This document shows, in pieces, positions 7,701 through 14,129 of a DNA stretch of 27,401 nt. The notes beneath the pieces were generated by a model. It was not told the origin of the DNA. It ran no database searches and saw only the letters and a list, made by a program, of their open reading frames with translations. The translations under genes and the position numbers were made by a program. Positions within the stretch are counted from its first letter, which is position 1; each line of letters begins with the position of its first letter. Origin of the DNA: Deltaproteobacteria bacterium (GTDB taxonomy: Bacteria; Myxococcota; B64-G9); assembly GCA_003647095.1 (NCBI GenBank), contig QMME01000007.1, forward strand, positions 1-27,401, read 5' to 3'.

Positions 7701-8982
7701 TGGAGTCCTGGCCGCCGATCTCGAAGATGGTGTCGACGCTGGGATCCACCCGGGTGGCACCGGCCACGTGGGCGGAGATCTCGTTGATGACGGCATCGGC
7801 GCCGATCACCTTGCCCACCATCTTGCGTCCCGATCCGGTGGTGCCCACTCCCCGGATGCGGTAGCTGCCGCCCCGGCGCTCGGCCAGGTGCCGCAGGGCC
7901 CGGAACAGCAGCTTGGTGGCGCCGATGGGATCACCGCCGGTCTTGCGATAGACGTCCACCAGCACCCGGTCGTTTTCGTCCACCAGCGCCAGCTTGGTGC
8001 TGGTGGAGCCGATGTCGATGCCCAGCCAGCCTTCCAGCTGTCCGTTTGCCGGCCAGTCGAGAACCCGCACCTCGTTGTCGTCGTCGTCGCGGTAGTATTC
8101 CTGGGCCTCGAAGGAAGGATACAGGGAACGCTCCAGGGTCAGGGACCAGTCGTAGTTTCCCCGCTGCTCGATGTCGTGGTGGTGAACCGGCAGGGGCCGG
8201 GGCACGGCGTGGCGGGGGCGCTTGCCCAGCAGGGCCGCGCCCAGGGCGGCGGACAGGTGAGGCTGGCTGGGCACCAGGATCAATCCCGGGTAGGTGTGTT
8301 CCATCCAGCGCAGCACCTCGCGGTTCATGGCCACGCCGCCGACGACGGCGGTAGGGGCATCCAGCGGACGGCCGTTGAGCAGGGTGCCGAACATGGTTCC
8401 GGTCATGCCCCGGCAGAGCCCGGACCACATCTCGGCCTTGGAGTAACCCTCCTGCTGGCGGTGGATGAGATCGCTCTTGGCGAAGACGGCGCAGCGAGCG
8501 GCCACCGAGGGTGGTTCGGCGACGTGCTCGAACCGCTGCATGTCCTGGTAGCGTATGCCCATGCGCTCGGCCTGCTCGTCCAGGAACGAGCCGGTGTTGG
8601 CCGCGCACAGGGAGTTGGTGGCGTAGTTGAGGAAGTTGCCCTGCTCGTCGAGCTGGATCAGGGTCACCGAGCCGCCGCCGATGTCGATGATGTTGCGCGC
8701 CCGCGGCTCCAGCCGGCGCAGGGCCGCGATCTGGCAGCGGGTGATGTCCAGCAGATCGACGCCCAGGGTGTCGGCGAAGAGCCCGGCCGCCGAGCCGGTG
8801 ATGCCGACGGATTGCCCGTCGGAGACTTCCAGGGTCCGCAGGGTCTGTTCCAGGGCGCCAGCCGGGTTGCCGTTGTGCTGGCGATAGTCCTGCCTGACGA
8901 TATTGCCGCCGTCGTCTATGGCCACACCCTTGCAGAACAGGGCGCCGATATCGATACCGATACGCATTTGTCCAGCCGCCAT
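4750..8982 (-). CDS. 2-hydroxyacyl-CoA dehydratase/CoA reductase activase fusion (BadF/BcrA ASKHA ATPase, tandem, with DUF2229-like and dehydratase-like regions)
   Basis: The 1,410-residue product holds two ASKHA ATPase modules. Module 1 (about 6-310) begins RIGIDIGALFCKGVAIDDGG and has IDIGGGSVTLIQ and SLCAANTGSFLDEQAERMG. Module 2 (about 320-580) begins LGIDIGSTSTKLALVDENDR and has GGQDSKYMHV and YVCAAGTGSFVEEQAHKLG. In homodimeric activases such as HgdC, the cysteines in these contexts ligate a shared [4Fe-4S] cluster, so the tandem could form an intramolecular pseudo-dimer. A CDLCQNHC motif (about 606-613) follows, then a DUF2229-like region (FPAKVAIGHV near 720) and a C-terminal 2-hydroxyglutaryl-CoA-dehydratase-like part (GPCRFGQYC near 1088, NCAPFGCMPGT near 1335). 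Family members couple ATP hydrolysis to low-potential electron transfer in anaerobes. ATG 8982 has GGAGG upstream. The partner dehydratase is not in the window. Confidence 0.88.
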   Translation of the reverse strand: MAAGQMRIGIDIGALFCKGVAIDDGGNIVRQDYRQHNGNPAGALEQTLRTLEVSDGQSVGITGSAAGLFADTLGVDLLDITRCQIAALRRLEPRARNIIDIGGGSVTLIQLDEQGNFLNYATNSLCAANTGSFLDEQAERMGIRYQDMQRFEHVAEPPSVAARCAVFAKSDLIHRQQEGYSKAEMWSGLCRGMTGTMFGTLLNGRPLDAPTAVVGGVAMNREVLRWMEHTYPGLILVPSQPHLSAALGAALLGKRPRHAVPRPLPVHHHDIEQRGNYDWSLTLERSLYPSFEAQEYYRDDDDNEVRVLDWPANGQLEGWLGIDIGSTSTKLALVDENDRVLVDVYRKTGGDPIGATKLLFRALRHLAERRGGSYRIRGVGTTGSGRKMVGKVIGADAVINEISAHVAGATRVDPSVDTIFEIGGQDSKYMHVVNGHIRDSNMNYVCAAGTGSFVEEQAHKLGYPVDQVGPAVLGIRPPRTSDRCTVFMEQDVARLVQSGTSPQEALAGVMVSIVKNYLNKVVGNRYRNREKIFFQGATARNQGLVAAFERVLDCQVVVSPYCHVMGAYGVALLTRAAMAEEEKRETSFRGLDLDRRNISIRKETCDLCQNHCTISFAQVEGLDEEPSWGYMCGRDPDEQKVRVNPHDKPLRIRQRLWRQGGGGIPVPDDAPLVGLPQALTTYSYLPLWRRFLNRLGLRLQLSGQSNDRIRARASALTGAEFCFPAKVAIGHVAELATREGVDYVLVPHMVCEKLNQSTTAAKFCPYTQALPSYCRTALELNGIDSSRLLSPVVDLRMNEAAQIDKLFEVFGPVLGKSRRELKAAWREAWQVQRQFESACREEGRRIVERARREGQKLILLVGRPYNNFDTGINLGLPQKLAEQGRLVLPLDMLDAPLEELGPRYRNTYWNFGQKILAGIKQVSLNDDLDAVYLTNFNCGPDSFLLSYAEEILGDRPFLALELDEHGADAGYLTRIEAYFDVLRRRPPGQPRHDNSFRPEPRSLRGRTIWLPPMHPVGTELMAAAFRRHGFDCQALPEEDKESFELGRSVTRGSECLPNALTIGTFLKTMRQHHGRGRHVLFMPTAEGPCRFGQYCTLHRQVLDRAGLEDVAIMSPSSYNSYQGLDEPVRRTIWKTFLAGDALFKATCKVRPYEVISGSSNRLLREKMDYLADYIESGGDPLDVLADCLEDFRNIETSGQPRPLVGVVGEIYIRCNPFANEDVIGAIERFGGEAWLAPISEWILYTVATQRISFRDRNRNFLARWLSELKNMYIFRQEHRAQRASLPLLADRQEPPIESVIEAGARFMPVNFEGEALITIGRAAKFAEQGASLVVNCAPFGCMPGTLTTAIFRKLAPELGIPVVSMFYDGTGNQNQRLEVYLHNAVRQAEQAEEQRPSRPSRRPEKVQRAG

Positions 8983-9019
8983 CTTCCTGCCTCCATTGAT
9001 GTTTGCTGTAGGATGTACT

Positions 9020-9046
9020 ACTATAAAAGTTGTACTGACATGTCAG
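9020..9046 (-). promoter_or_regulatory. Candidate promoter of the activase gene
   Basis: On the minus strand CTGACA (9046-9041) and TATAGT (9025-9020) are separated by 15 bp. The spacing is short, so the assignment is tentative. The leader would be about 30 nt and contains the GGAGG ribosome-binding site before ATG 8982. The -35 element lies inside the palindrome at 9034-9047. Confidence 0.4.
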
Positions 9047-9047
9047 T
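9034..9047. promoter_or_regulatory. 14-bp perfect palindrome, likely repressor operator
   Basis: ACTGACATGTCAGT is identical to its reverse complement and lies 52-65 bp upstream of the activase start, over the putative -35 element. Short perfect palindromes of the TGACxxGTCA type are typical operators of dimeric TetR/GntR-type repressors that sense acyl-CoAs or fatty acids. Which regulator binds is unknown, as none is encoded nearby. There is no loop or U-tract, so it is not a terminator. Confidence 0.55.
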
Positions 9048-9101
9048 CTATTTTTTCCCGCCACCAAGTCAAGGATTTTCTGCAGGAGGCGGGGGCTGCC
9101 C

Positions 9102-10331
9102 TCACACCGGGCCGTTGCGCTTGAAGGCGATGGCTCCGGCCAGGTTTACCGCCACCGATACCAGGATGAGTATCTTGATGCGCCGGTTCAGCACCAGCCC
9201 GCCACAGGCCAGCAGCATTATCAGGTAGGGCATTACGTCCAGGGCGAAACGGTAACCGAACTGCACGTAGCCCGAGTTCTGGTAGAACAGGCCCGGAAGC
9301 AGCCCCGCCACGGCGGTGGCCCACAGCAGGGGATACAGCCAGGGTCGTTGCCGGGGCCACAGCAGCCAGAGCAGGACGGGGGTGGTGATGAAGATGCTCA
9401 TGCCGTTGGGGTCGTAGGCCAGGTAGGGAAAATGGTCCAACAGCTTGGGCAGGCCGCAGAGCATGGTGGAGAGGTTCCACCACAAGTAGTGGTAGGCGAA
9501 CAGGCCGTGGGCCTTGATGCGTTCTCCGGCGGGGCCGATGAGGTAGCTGTGGCCGAATTCGAAGGGGTTGCCGTAGCGGGCCTGGTTCATCCACATCTGC
9601 AATCCGCCCACCACCACGATGGGCAGCGAAAACAGCAGTCCCTGGCGCAGCACCCGGAGCCAGGAGCCGGCCGCGGGCCGCCCGTCGGCGCCACGGGGAA
9701 AGACGAGTTGCAGGCCGAAGTAAATGCAGGTAAAGGCCAGGCTGACCCGGGTGTCGAAGGCCAGGGCCAGGGCCAGGCCGGCCAGCAAGGGCCGGCGCAG
9801 GCGGGTGGCGGCCAGGACGTAGAGCAGGGTGAAGGTGAGCCCCACCACGTGGGCCGTGAACCACACCTCGCCGAGAACCGAGCAGGCGTAGTTGACGGTA
9901 CCGAACCCGAACAGCACCGTGAGCCAGAGGTTTTCCTCCCGCCCCAGCTTGCTGAGCCCCAGCCGGGCCAGCAGCTGCAACACCATGAACATGAGCATGA
10001 CGTTCAGGGCGGCAAAGGGTATGGTAAACAACACGTCGTTGAAGCCCAGGCCGAAGACGGCCACCAGGGGCATCATCAGAACCGCGGGCACCGGCGGGAA
10101 GCAGACGTAGTACTTGCCCCCGTAGCGGATCCAGTCGTTGTCGTTGGGAGGCTTTTCCACGTCCAGGCGTCCGTGCAGGAAGGCGTGAGCCTGGTAGACG
10201 AAGTGCGGCCCCTGCGACTGGCGCAGCAGGCGATCGGCACTGGTAGCGGAAAAGGCCAACAGCGACAGCAGGAAGATGGCGGCCTCGGTATGGTGCCGGG
10301 CCCAGCGCAGCAATGGGTTCTCGGCTGGCAT
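9102..10331 (-). CDS. Multi-pass membrane protein, GT-C glycosyltransferase-like (PMT/GT39-type)
   Basis: The 409-residue product (from ATG 10331) has roughly ten hydrophobic segments. Its first extramembrane loop, after the first helix, contains GPHFVYQAHAFLHGRLDV, PPNDNDWIRYGGKYYVCFPP and PVPAVLMMP. This arrangement resembles the first loop of GT-C/dolichyl-phosphate-mannose-type transferases, in which acidic residues act in catalysis; the acidic DNDW may play that part. The family uses lipid-linked sugars at the outer face of the inner membrane. A GTG start 18 bp upstream (10349) is possible, but GGGAG at the right distance favours ATG 10331. The gene is read toward the activase but is separated from it by a regulatory region. 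Sugar and acceptor are unknown. Confidence 0.65.
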   Translation of the reverse strand: MPAENPLLRWARHHTEAAIFLLSLLAFSATSADRLLRQSQGPHFVYQAHAFLHGRLDVEKPPNDNDWIRYGGKYYVCFPPVPAVLMMPLVAVFGLGFNDVLFTIPFAALNVMLMFMVLQLLARLGLSKLGREENLWLTVLFGFGTVNYACSVLGEVWFTAHVVGLTFTLLYVLAATRLRRPLLAGLALALAFDTRVSLAFTCIYFGLQLVFPRGADGRPAAGSWLRVLRQGLLFSLPIVVVGGLQMWMNQARYGNPFEFGHSYLIGPAGERIKAHGLFAYHYLWWNLSTMLCGLPKLLDHFPYLAYDPNGMSIFITTPVLLWLLWPRQRPWLYPLLWATAVAGLLPGLFYQNSGYVQFGYRFALDVMPYLIMLLACGGLVLNRRIKILILVSVAVNLAGAIAFKRNGPV

Positions 10332-10409
10332 CGGAGCGAAATCTCCCACGGGTGCGGGAGCCAGTCAAGACATCGCGTGGCGTTCAGATGCGGGGTCGAA
10401 GGTGACGGT

Positions 10410-10793
10410 TCAGCCTTGCTCGAGGCGTCGCTGCCAGTCGAAGGCGGGATCGCAGACGGCGCTTTCCATGCGCTGGATGCGGCGATTGAGTCTTTCGTAC
10501 TGCAGGCGCAGGCGCGCAACCGCCATGGAGCGGGAGGAGGTGTAGGAGTTGTAGAACTCCTCCTCGATATCGTTGGCGGTGGGCACGGCGGGCTCGGGCT
10601 TGAGCAGGAAGGCGGCTCCCAGGTAGACGGCGACTGCCGGCCAGAAGCCGGTCAACACCAGCGCCACCACGGCCACGATGCGGATCCACTTGACGGGCAT
10701 GGAAAAGTAGTCGGCCACCCCCTGGCACACGCCCAGAATCTTACCCCGTCTCGAGCGGTACAGCGTACGCTTGCCTTGTCTGGTTTCATTCAT
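10410..10793 (-). CDS. pspC: Phage shock protein C family protein
   Basis: The 127-residue product starts with the PspC domain: LYRSRRGKILGVCQGVADYFSMPVKWIRI, then a transmembrane helix (VVALVLTGFWPAVAVYLGAAFLL). A charged, helical C-terminal tail ends the protein. In the Psp response PspC is an inner-membrane sensor that, with PspB, recruits PspA when the membrane is stressed. Length is close to E. coli PspC (119). The start overlaps the end of pspB by 8 bp and has an AAGGAAGGAAG ribosome-binding region inside pspB, so the genes are co-translated. It is the last gene of the pspABC operon. Confidence 0.92.
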   Translation of the reverse strand: MNETRQGKRTLYRSRRGKILGVCQGVADYFSMPVKWIRIVAVVALVLTGFWPAVAVYLGAAFLLKPEPAVPTANDIEEEFYNSYTSSRSMAVARLRLQYERLNRRIQRMESAVCDPAFDWQRRLEQG

Positions 10794-11040
10794 CGCTTCT
10801 TCCTTCCTTCAGCCTGTCGAAGAGGATCGTCTCCAGGGCCTCGACCCGCCTTTCCATTTGCAGCAGGCCACGGTGGATCTCCTGCACCAGCCGGCTTTCC
10901 TCGTCGGCATCCAGGCGCTGGCGTTCCCGGCCGTCGCCCCGGAACATGCGAATGGCGATGAGCACGAAGATTCCCAGCACGATCAGGGCGGCCAGAGAGA
11001 TGCCCATGATGACGGCCAGGGTTTCTGCGTCGGGGTACAT
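10786..11040 (-). CDS. pspB: Phage shock protein B-like envelope stress protein
   Basis: The 84-residue product has one N-terminal transmembrane helix (about residues 9-30, VIMGISLAALIVLGIFVLIAI) and then a charged helical segment with LVQEIHRGLLQMERRVEALETIL, which looks like a short coiled coil. This is the PspB plan (E. coli PspB 74 residues). PspB works with PspC as the membrane sensor that releases PspF from PspA. AGGAGG lies 10 bases before ATG 11040. It follows pspA after 77 bp and overlaps pspC by 8 bp. Sequence identity to enterobacterial PspB is modest, so position in the operon is a large part of the evidence. Confidence 0.82.
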   Translation of the reverse strand: MYPDAETLAVIMGISLAALIVLGIFVLIAIRMFRGDGRERQRLDADEESRLVQEIHRGLLQMERRVEALETILFDRLKEGRSDE

Positions 11041-11117
11041 GCTTGTCTGTCCTCCTGCCGGGCCGGCGAGGGGTTCGACCCGGACCGACCCAGTGTATCA
11101 GCAAAGACCGCCGCCTG

Positions 11118-11786
11118 TCAGTCGTTGTCGCCGGCCGTCTCCCGGCGCAGGCGCTTGAGTTCGGCGTCGACCAGCTCTTCTTCCTGGAGCTTGGCGAACT
11201 TCTCTTCCAGGCCGGGACGCTCGCTCCAGCGGGCCACTTCGATCTCGGCCTCGGCCCGCTCCACCCGCCGCTCCAGCCGGTCGAAGCGGGCGAAGGCGCC
11301 GGTGCTCTCGGCCTTGCGGATCTGCTCGTGCACCCGCCGGGCACCGCTGGCATAGGCGTGCCGCTGCGCCAGCACCCGGTGCTTTTCCCGGGCCTCGGCC
11401 AGCTTGGCCTCCAGCTTGCCGATGTCTTCCTGGTACTGGCGTACCAGATCGTCGAAGTCGACCAGCTCCCGCTCCAGCGCCTGGGCCTGTCTCAGCAACT
11501 TGTGCTTTTCCAGCAGGGCCTCGCGGGCCAGTTCCTCGCGCTGTTTGCTCATGGCCAGCCTGGCCTTCTGTTCCCAGTCGTCCGCCCGGCAGCGGCAGGA
11601 TTCCAGCCGGCGCTCCACCCGCTTGCGCTGGGCCATGACGCCGGCCGCCGAGGCCTTGATCTCGACCAGGGTGTCTTCCATCTCCAGCATCATGAGCTTG
11701 AGCAGCTTCTCCGGATCCTCGGCCTTGTCCACCATGGAATTGATGTTGGAATTGATGATGTCCTTCAGTCGGCTGAAAACTCCCAT
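11118..11786 (-). CDS. pspA: Phage shock protein A (PspA/Vipp1/IM30 family)
   Basis: The 222-residue product equals the length of E. coli PspA. It begins MGVFSRLKDIINSNINSMVD, the amphipathic membrane-binding helix, followed by KAEDPEKLLKLMMLEMEDTL and almost continuous coiled coil to the C-terminus. PspA is an ESCRT-III-fold peripheral membrane protein that oligomerises on damaged inner membrane and, when unstressed, binds and inhibits PspF. ATG 11786 is preceded by AAAGGAGG at ideal spacing. The open frame continues upstream on the opposite strand of pspF, but that extension is a shadow and the conserved N-terminus fixes this start. Transcription is from the sigma-54 promoter at 11840-11855. 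Confidence 0.95.
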   Translation of the reverse strand: MGVFSRLKDIINSNINSMVDKAEDPEKLLKLMMLEMEDTLVEIKASAAGVMAQRKRVERRLESCRCRADDWEQKARLAMSKQREELAREALLEKHKLLRQAQALERELVDFDDLVRQYQEDIGKLEAKLAEAREKHRVLAQRHAYASGARRVHEQIRKAESTGAFARFDRLERRVERAEAEIEVARWSERPGLEEKFAKLQEEELVDAELKRLRRETAGDND

Positions 11787-11839
11787 GGGCGACCTCCTTT
11801 GCGTGGGCTGTCTGGCAATGCAATACACCCCCCGAATTG

Positions 11840-11855
11840 AGCAAAATTCTTGCCA
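11840..11855 (-). promoter_or_regulatory. Sigma-54 promoter of pspABC
   Basis: Reading the minus strand, TGGCAAG, four bases, then TTGCT matches the -24/-12 consensus (TGGCACG-N4-TTGCW) at 11 of 12 defined positions. It lies 54 bp upstream of the pspA start. PspF, encoded divergently at 11982, is the expected enhancer-binding activator, with its binding sites likely in the 11860-11960 interval. This reproduces the enterobacterial psp control layout. Confidence 0.88.
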
Positions 11856-11969
11856 GCGGTGCAATGGCTGACTTTTGGCTTTTGGTTTCAAGGTGATATC
11901 GACAAACCCGGTAATGATGCCGCCATCATGCCAGGTGGTCGTACTTGCAATAAATTGGTTGAAATGGTT

Positions 11970-11975
11970 AATAAT
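11970..11975 (+). promoter_or_regulatory. Candidate -10 element of pspF
   Basis: AATAAT (5 of 6 matches to TATAAT) lies in an AT-rich patch. A weak TTGCAA at 11945-11950 could be the -35 at a long 19-bp spacing. The box ends 6 bases before the pspF ATG at 11982, so the transcript would start at or next to the start codon. No ribosome-binding sequence is present. Confidence 0.4.
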
Positions 11976-11981
11976 TAGGCA

Positions 11982-13031
11982 ATGGTTACACCAGAAGATA
12001 CATCCGCTCCCATCCCCGAGGCGCTGGGGAGATCGGAGGCGTTCCTGCGCTTTCAGGAGGAGCTTTCCCGGGTGGCTCCGGTGGAGCGGCCGGTGCTCAT
12101 CCTGGGAGAGCGGGGCACCGGCAAGGAACTGGCGGCGCTGCGCCTGCACTACCTGTCGCGCCGCTGGCGGGAGCCGCTGGTGACCCTCAACTGCGCGGCC
12201 ATGGCGCCGGGGCTGATCACCGCCGAGCTGTTCGGTCACGAGGCCGGGGCCTTCACCGGAGCGGCGCGCCGCCGGGCCGGTCGTTTCGAGGCGGCCGACG
12301 GCGGCACCCTGTTCCTGGACGAGATCGGCAACATTCCCCTGGAGGCGCAGGAGCAGATCCTGCGGGTGGTGGAGTACGGGGTGTTCGAACGGGTGGGGGG
12401 CACCAGGCCGGTGAAGGTCGATACCCGCCTGGTGGGTGCCACCCACGCCGACCTGGCGGCCATGGCCGCCAGGGGACTTTTCATGCGCGACCTGCTCGAC
12501 CGGCTTTCGTTCGAGGTTCTGCACCTGCCTCCCTTGCGCGAGCGGGAGGGTGACATCGAGTTGCTGGCCCTGCACTTTGCCGCCCGCATGGCCGCAGAGC
12601 TGGGTCGCCGGGAGGTCGTCGGCTTCAGCCCGGCGGCCTTGCGCCGCCTGCGGGCACACGACTGGCCGGGCAATGTCCGCGAGTTGAAAAACGTCGTCGA
12701 GCGCGCCGTCTATCGTTGCCCCGGCGACGAGATCGACGAGCAGTACGTAGTCATGGATCCCTTTCGCCGCCGGGAAGATGCGCCGCCGGCGGCCAGGCCC
12801 CCGGCGCCGCGGGCGGAAGCGACGGCGGGAGACGAGAGGGCGGAGCCGGCTGCCGCCGGCGTGCCCCAGCTGCCGGCGTCGTTGCCCGAGCAGCTGCGGC
12901 GGCTCGAGCTGAGCATGTTGCGCCAGGCCCTGCGCCAGGTCCACTACAACCAGCGGCGGGCGGCGCCGCTGCTGGGCCTGAGCTATCACCAGCTGCGCCG
13001 TCTCTACCGCAAGTACCACAGCGACCTGTAA
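11982..13031 (+). CDS. pspF: Psp operon transcriptional activator PspF (sigma-54 enhancer-binding protein)
   Basis: The 349-residue product aligns in order with PspF. The N-terminus lacks a receiver domain and is followed by Walker A GERGTGKE (about 42-49), LHYLSRRW, LNCAAM, ELFGHEAGAFTGA (sigma-54 contact loop near 89-94), Walker B GGTLFLDEIG, LLDRLSFEV, LPPLRERE, and WPGNVRELKNVVERAVYR. A Pro/Ala-rich linker leads to a C-terminal Fis-type helix-turn-helix with YNQRRAAPLLGLSYHQLRRL. The absence of a receiver domain fits control by PspA binding rather than phosphorylation. It is divergent from pspA, as in enterobacteria. ATG 11982 has no Shine-Dalgarno sequence but has a -10-like box immediately upstream. 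The stop is 5 bp before the next gene's -35 box. Confidence 0.94.
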   Translation: MVTPEDTSAPIPEALGRSEAFLRFQEELSRVAPVERPVLILGERGTGKELAALRLHYLSRRWREPLVTLNCAAMAPGLITAELFGHEAGAFTGAARRRAGRFEAADGGTLFLDEIGNIPLEAQEQILRVVEYGVFERVGGTRPVKVDTRLVGATHADLAAMAARGLFMRDLLDRLSFEVLHLPPLREREGDIELLALHFAARMAAELGRREVVGFSPAALRRLRAHDWPGNVRELKNVVERAVYRCPGDEIDEQYVVMDPFRRREDAPPAARPPAPRAEATAGDERAEPAAAGVPQLPASLPEQLRRLELSMLRQALRQVHYNQRRAAPLLGLSYHQLRRLYRKYHSDL

Positions 13032-13035
13032 ATAC

Positions 13036-13065
13036 TTGACAGCCTGAAACTCCGGGTGCTAGTGT
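13036..13065 (+). promoter_or_regulatory. Sigma-70 promoter of the barrel protein gene
   Basis: A perfect TTGACA (13036-13041) lies 18 bp before TAGTGT (13060-13065), which is preceded by TG at the extended -10 position. It starts just 4 bp after the pspF stop, so the gene at 13128 can be expressed independently of pspF. The leader of about 55 nt includes an AGAAGGAAGG ribosome-binding region. Confidence 0.55.
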
Positions 13066-13127
13066 CCGGCAAACAAAGCGGATTATCGCCGCGCTGGGCC
13101 GGTGTTCGCAAGCAGAAGGAAGGCGCG

Positions 13128-13940
13128 ATGAAAATTTGGAACCTATTTCCAGCCTGTGTCCTGTCGCTGGCCCTGATCTCCGGTGCCGCCCGGGCCAACC
13201 GCTACGACCTGCACCTGGGGAACTTCGTCAGCGACAACTGCACCGTCTCCTGTGGCCAGGAACTGTTCGACCAGCTCATGCGCGAGCTGGGCCTGGCCAC
13301 GGCCCCGGTGTTCCTGTCTCCGGCGGAGACCCTGGGCCTGAACGGTTTTTCGTTCTCTCTCGAGGGAAGCGTGGTGCCCATCCACAACGACGAGGACTAC
13401 TGGCAGGTGGCCACCGAGGGCGATCCCTCCAGCGTACTGTTCATCCCCCACATACACATCCGCAAGGGACTGCCCTTCAGCTTCGAGGTGGGAGCGCAGA
13501 TGTCCTACGTGCCCGAGAGCGAGCTGTTCGTGATGGGGGCCGAACTCAAGTGGGCGCTCAACGAGGGCTTCTACTTCATTCCCGATTTCGCGGTGCGCTT
13601 TTCCATCAACCACATGATCGGGGCCAAGGACTTCGAACTGTCCACCGGCGGTTGGGACGTCTCGCTCTCCAAGGCCTTCGGCGTCGGCGGCATGCTCTCG
13701 CTGACTCCCTACGTCGGTTACAACATGATGTTCGTTCATGCCAGCTCCCACGTGGTGCTCGATTCCACCGCTGCCATGAACCAGGTGGTCTTCGGAACGG
13801 TCAACTGGCAGGACAACATGTTCCACCGCTTCTTCGTCGGTTGTCGCCTGAAGACCTACATCTTCCAGATCACCGTCGAGGGGCTGTTCTCCAACAACAA
13901 CCTGCACATGTTCAACTTCAAGCTGGGCTTCGACTACTAA
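13128..13940 (+). CDS. Secreted outer-membrane beta-barrel-like protein, unknown function
   Basis: The 270-residue product has a clear signal peptide (MKIWNLFPACVLSLALISGA, cleavage probably after ARA at residue 23). The mature part is rich in alternating aromatic/polar stretches (FSFEVGAQMSYV, GFYFIPDFAVRFSI, LSLTPYVGYNMMFV, IFQITVEGLF). It ends FNFKLGFDY, with an aromatic last residue, the usual C-terminal signature of outer-membrane barrels recognised by BamA. A CTVSC pair (residues about 37-41) could form a disulfide. ATG 13128 was chosen over in-frame codons from 13056 because it starts the signal peptide and follows GAAGGAAGG. It lies between pspF and a TatA-like gene, 19 bp before the latter. 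The function cannot be read from sequence. Confidence 0.75.
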   Translation: MKIWNLFPACVLSLALISGAARANRYDLHLGNFVSDNCTVSCGQELFDQLMRELGLATAPVFLSPAETLGLNGFSFSLEGSVVPIHNDEDYWQVATEGDPSSVLFIPHIHIRKGLPFSFEVGAQMSYVPESELFVMGAELKWALNEGFYFIPDFAVRFSINHMIGAKDFELSTGGWDVSLSKAFGVGGMLSLTPYVGYNMMFVHASSHVVLDSTAAMNQVVFGTVNWQDNMFHRFFVGCRLKTYIFQITVEGLFSNNNLHMFNFKLGFDY

Positions 13941-13959
13941 CCCCCGGGCAGTTCCTGCC

Positions 13960-14115
13960 ATGTTCCCCATCCCGGGCTTTGCCGACATCGTACTGATCGT
14001 CATCGTGGTCTTCGTGGTCTTTGCCGCCGGCAAGCTGCCCGCCCTGGTCAACACCGCCGGCCGGGCCCTGCTGCGCTGGCGCGAGGGGCGGCGCGGAAAA
14101 ACGGACGGCCAGTAG
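13960..14115 (+). CDS. Small TatA/TatB-like (MttA/Hcf106 fold) protein
   Basis: This 51-residue reading frame encodes a short N-terminus with FPIPGFADI, a hydrophobic helix (IVLIVIVVFVVFAA), the hinge GKLPALVNTAGRAL, and a basic amphipathic tail RWREGRRGK. This is the TatA pattern: transmembrane helix, F-[GA]-x-x-[KR]-LP hinge, amphipathic helix. TatA-type proteins form the twin-arginine translocation pore. This copy is shorter than typical TatA (60-90 residues), begins MFPIPGF rather than the usual MF-G-hydrophobic pattern, and has no tatC nearby. It could be an accessory or specialised Tat component or a standalone membrane microprotein. The ribosome-binding site is weak, and it sits 19 bp downstream of the barrel-protein gene, suggesting the same transcript. 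Confidence 0.62.
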   Translation: MFPIPGFADIVLIVIVVFVVFAAGKLPALVNTAGRALLRWREGRRGKTDGQ

Positions 14116-14129
14116 AGGCCGGGACCGGT

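Noticed and set aside
9034..9047. Palindrome as a transcription terminator
   Set aside because: No loop and no U-tract in the correct position; too short for a stable hairpin.
4801..9228. Long plus-strand open frame (1,475 codons) opposite the activase
   Set aside because: It is antisense to a gene with clear ASKHA motifs; its product has low-complexity Gly/His/Val composition typical of GC-rich shadow frames.
11118..13019. 633-codon frame fusing pspA with sequence antisense to pspF
   Set aside because: Conserved PspA N-terminus, Shine-Dalgarno sequence and sigma-54 promoter place the true start at 11786.
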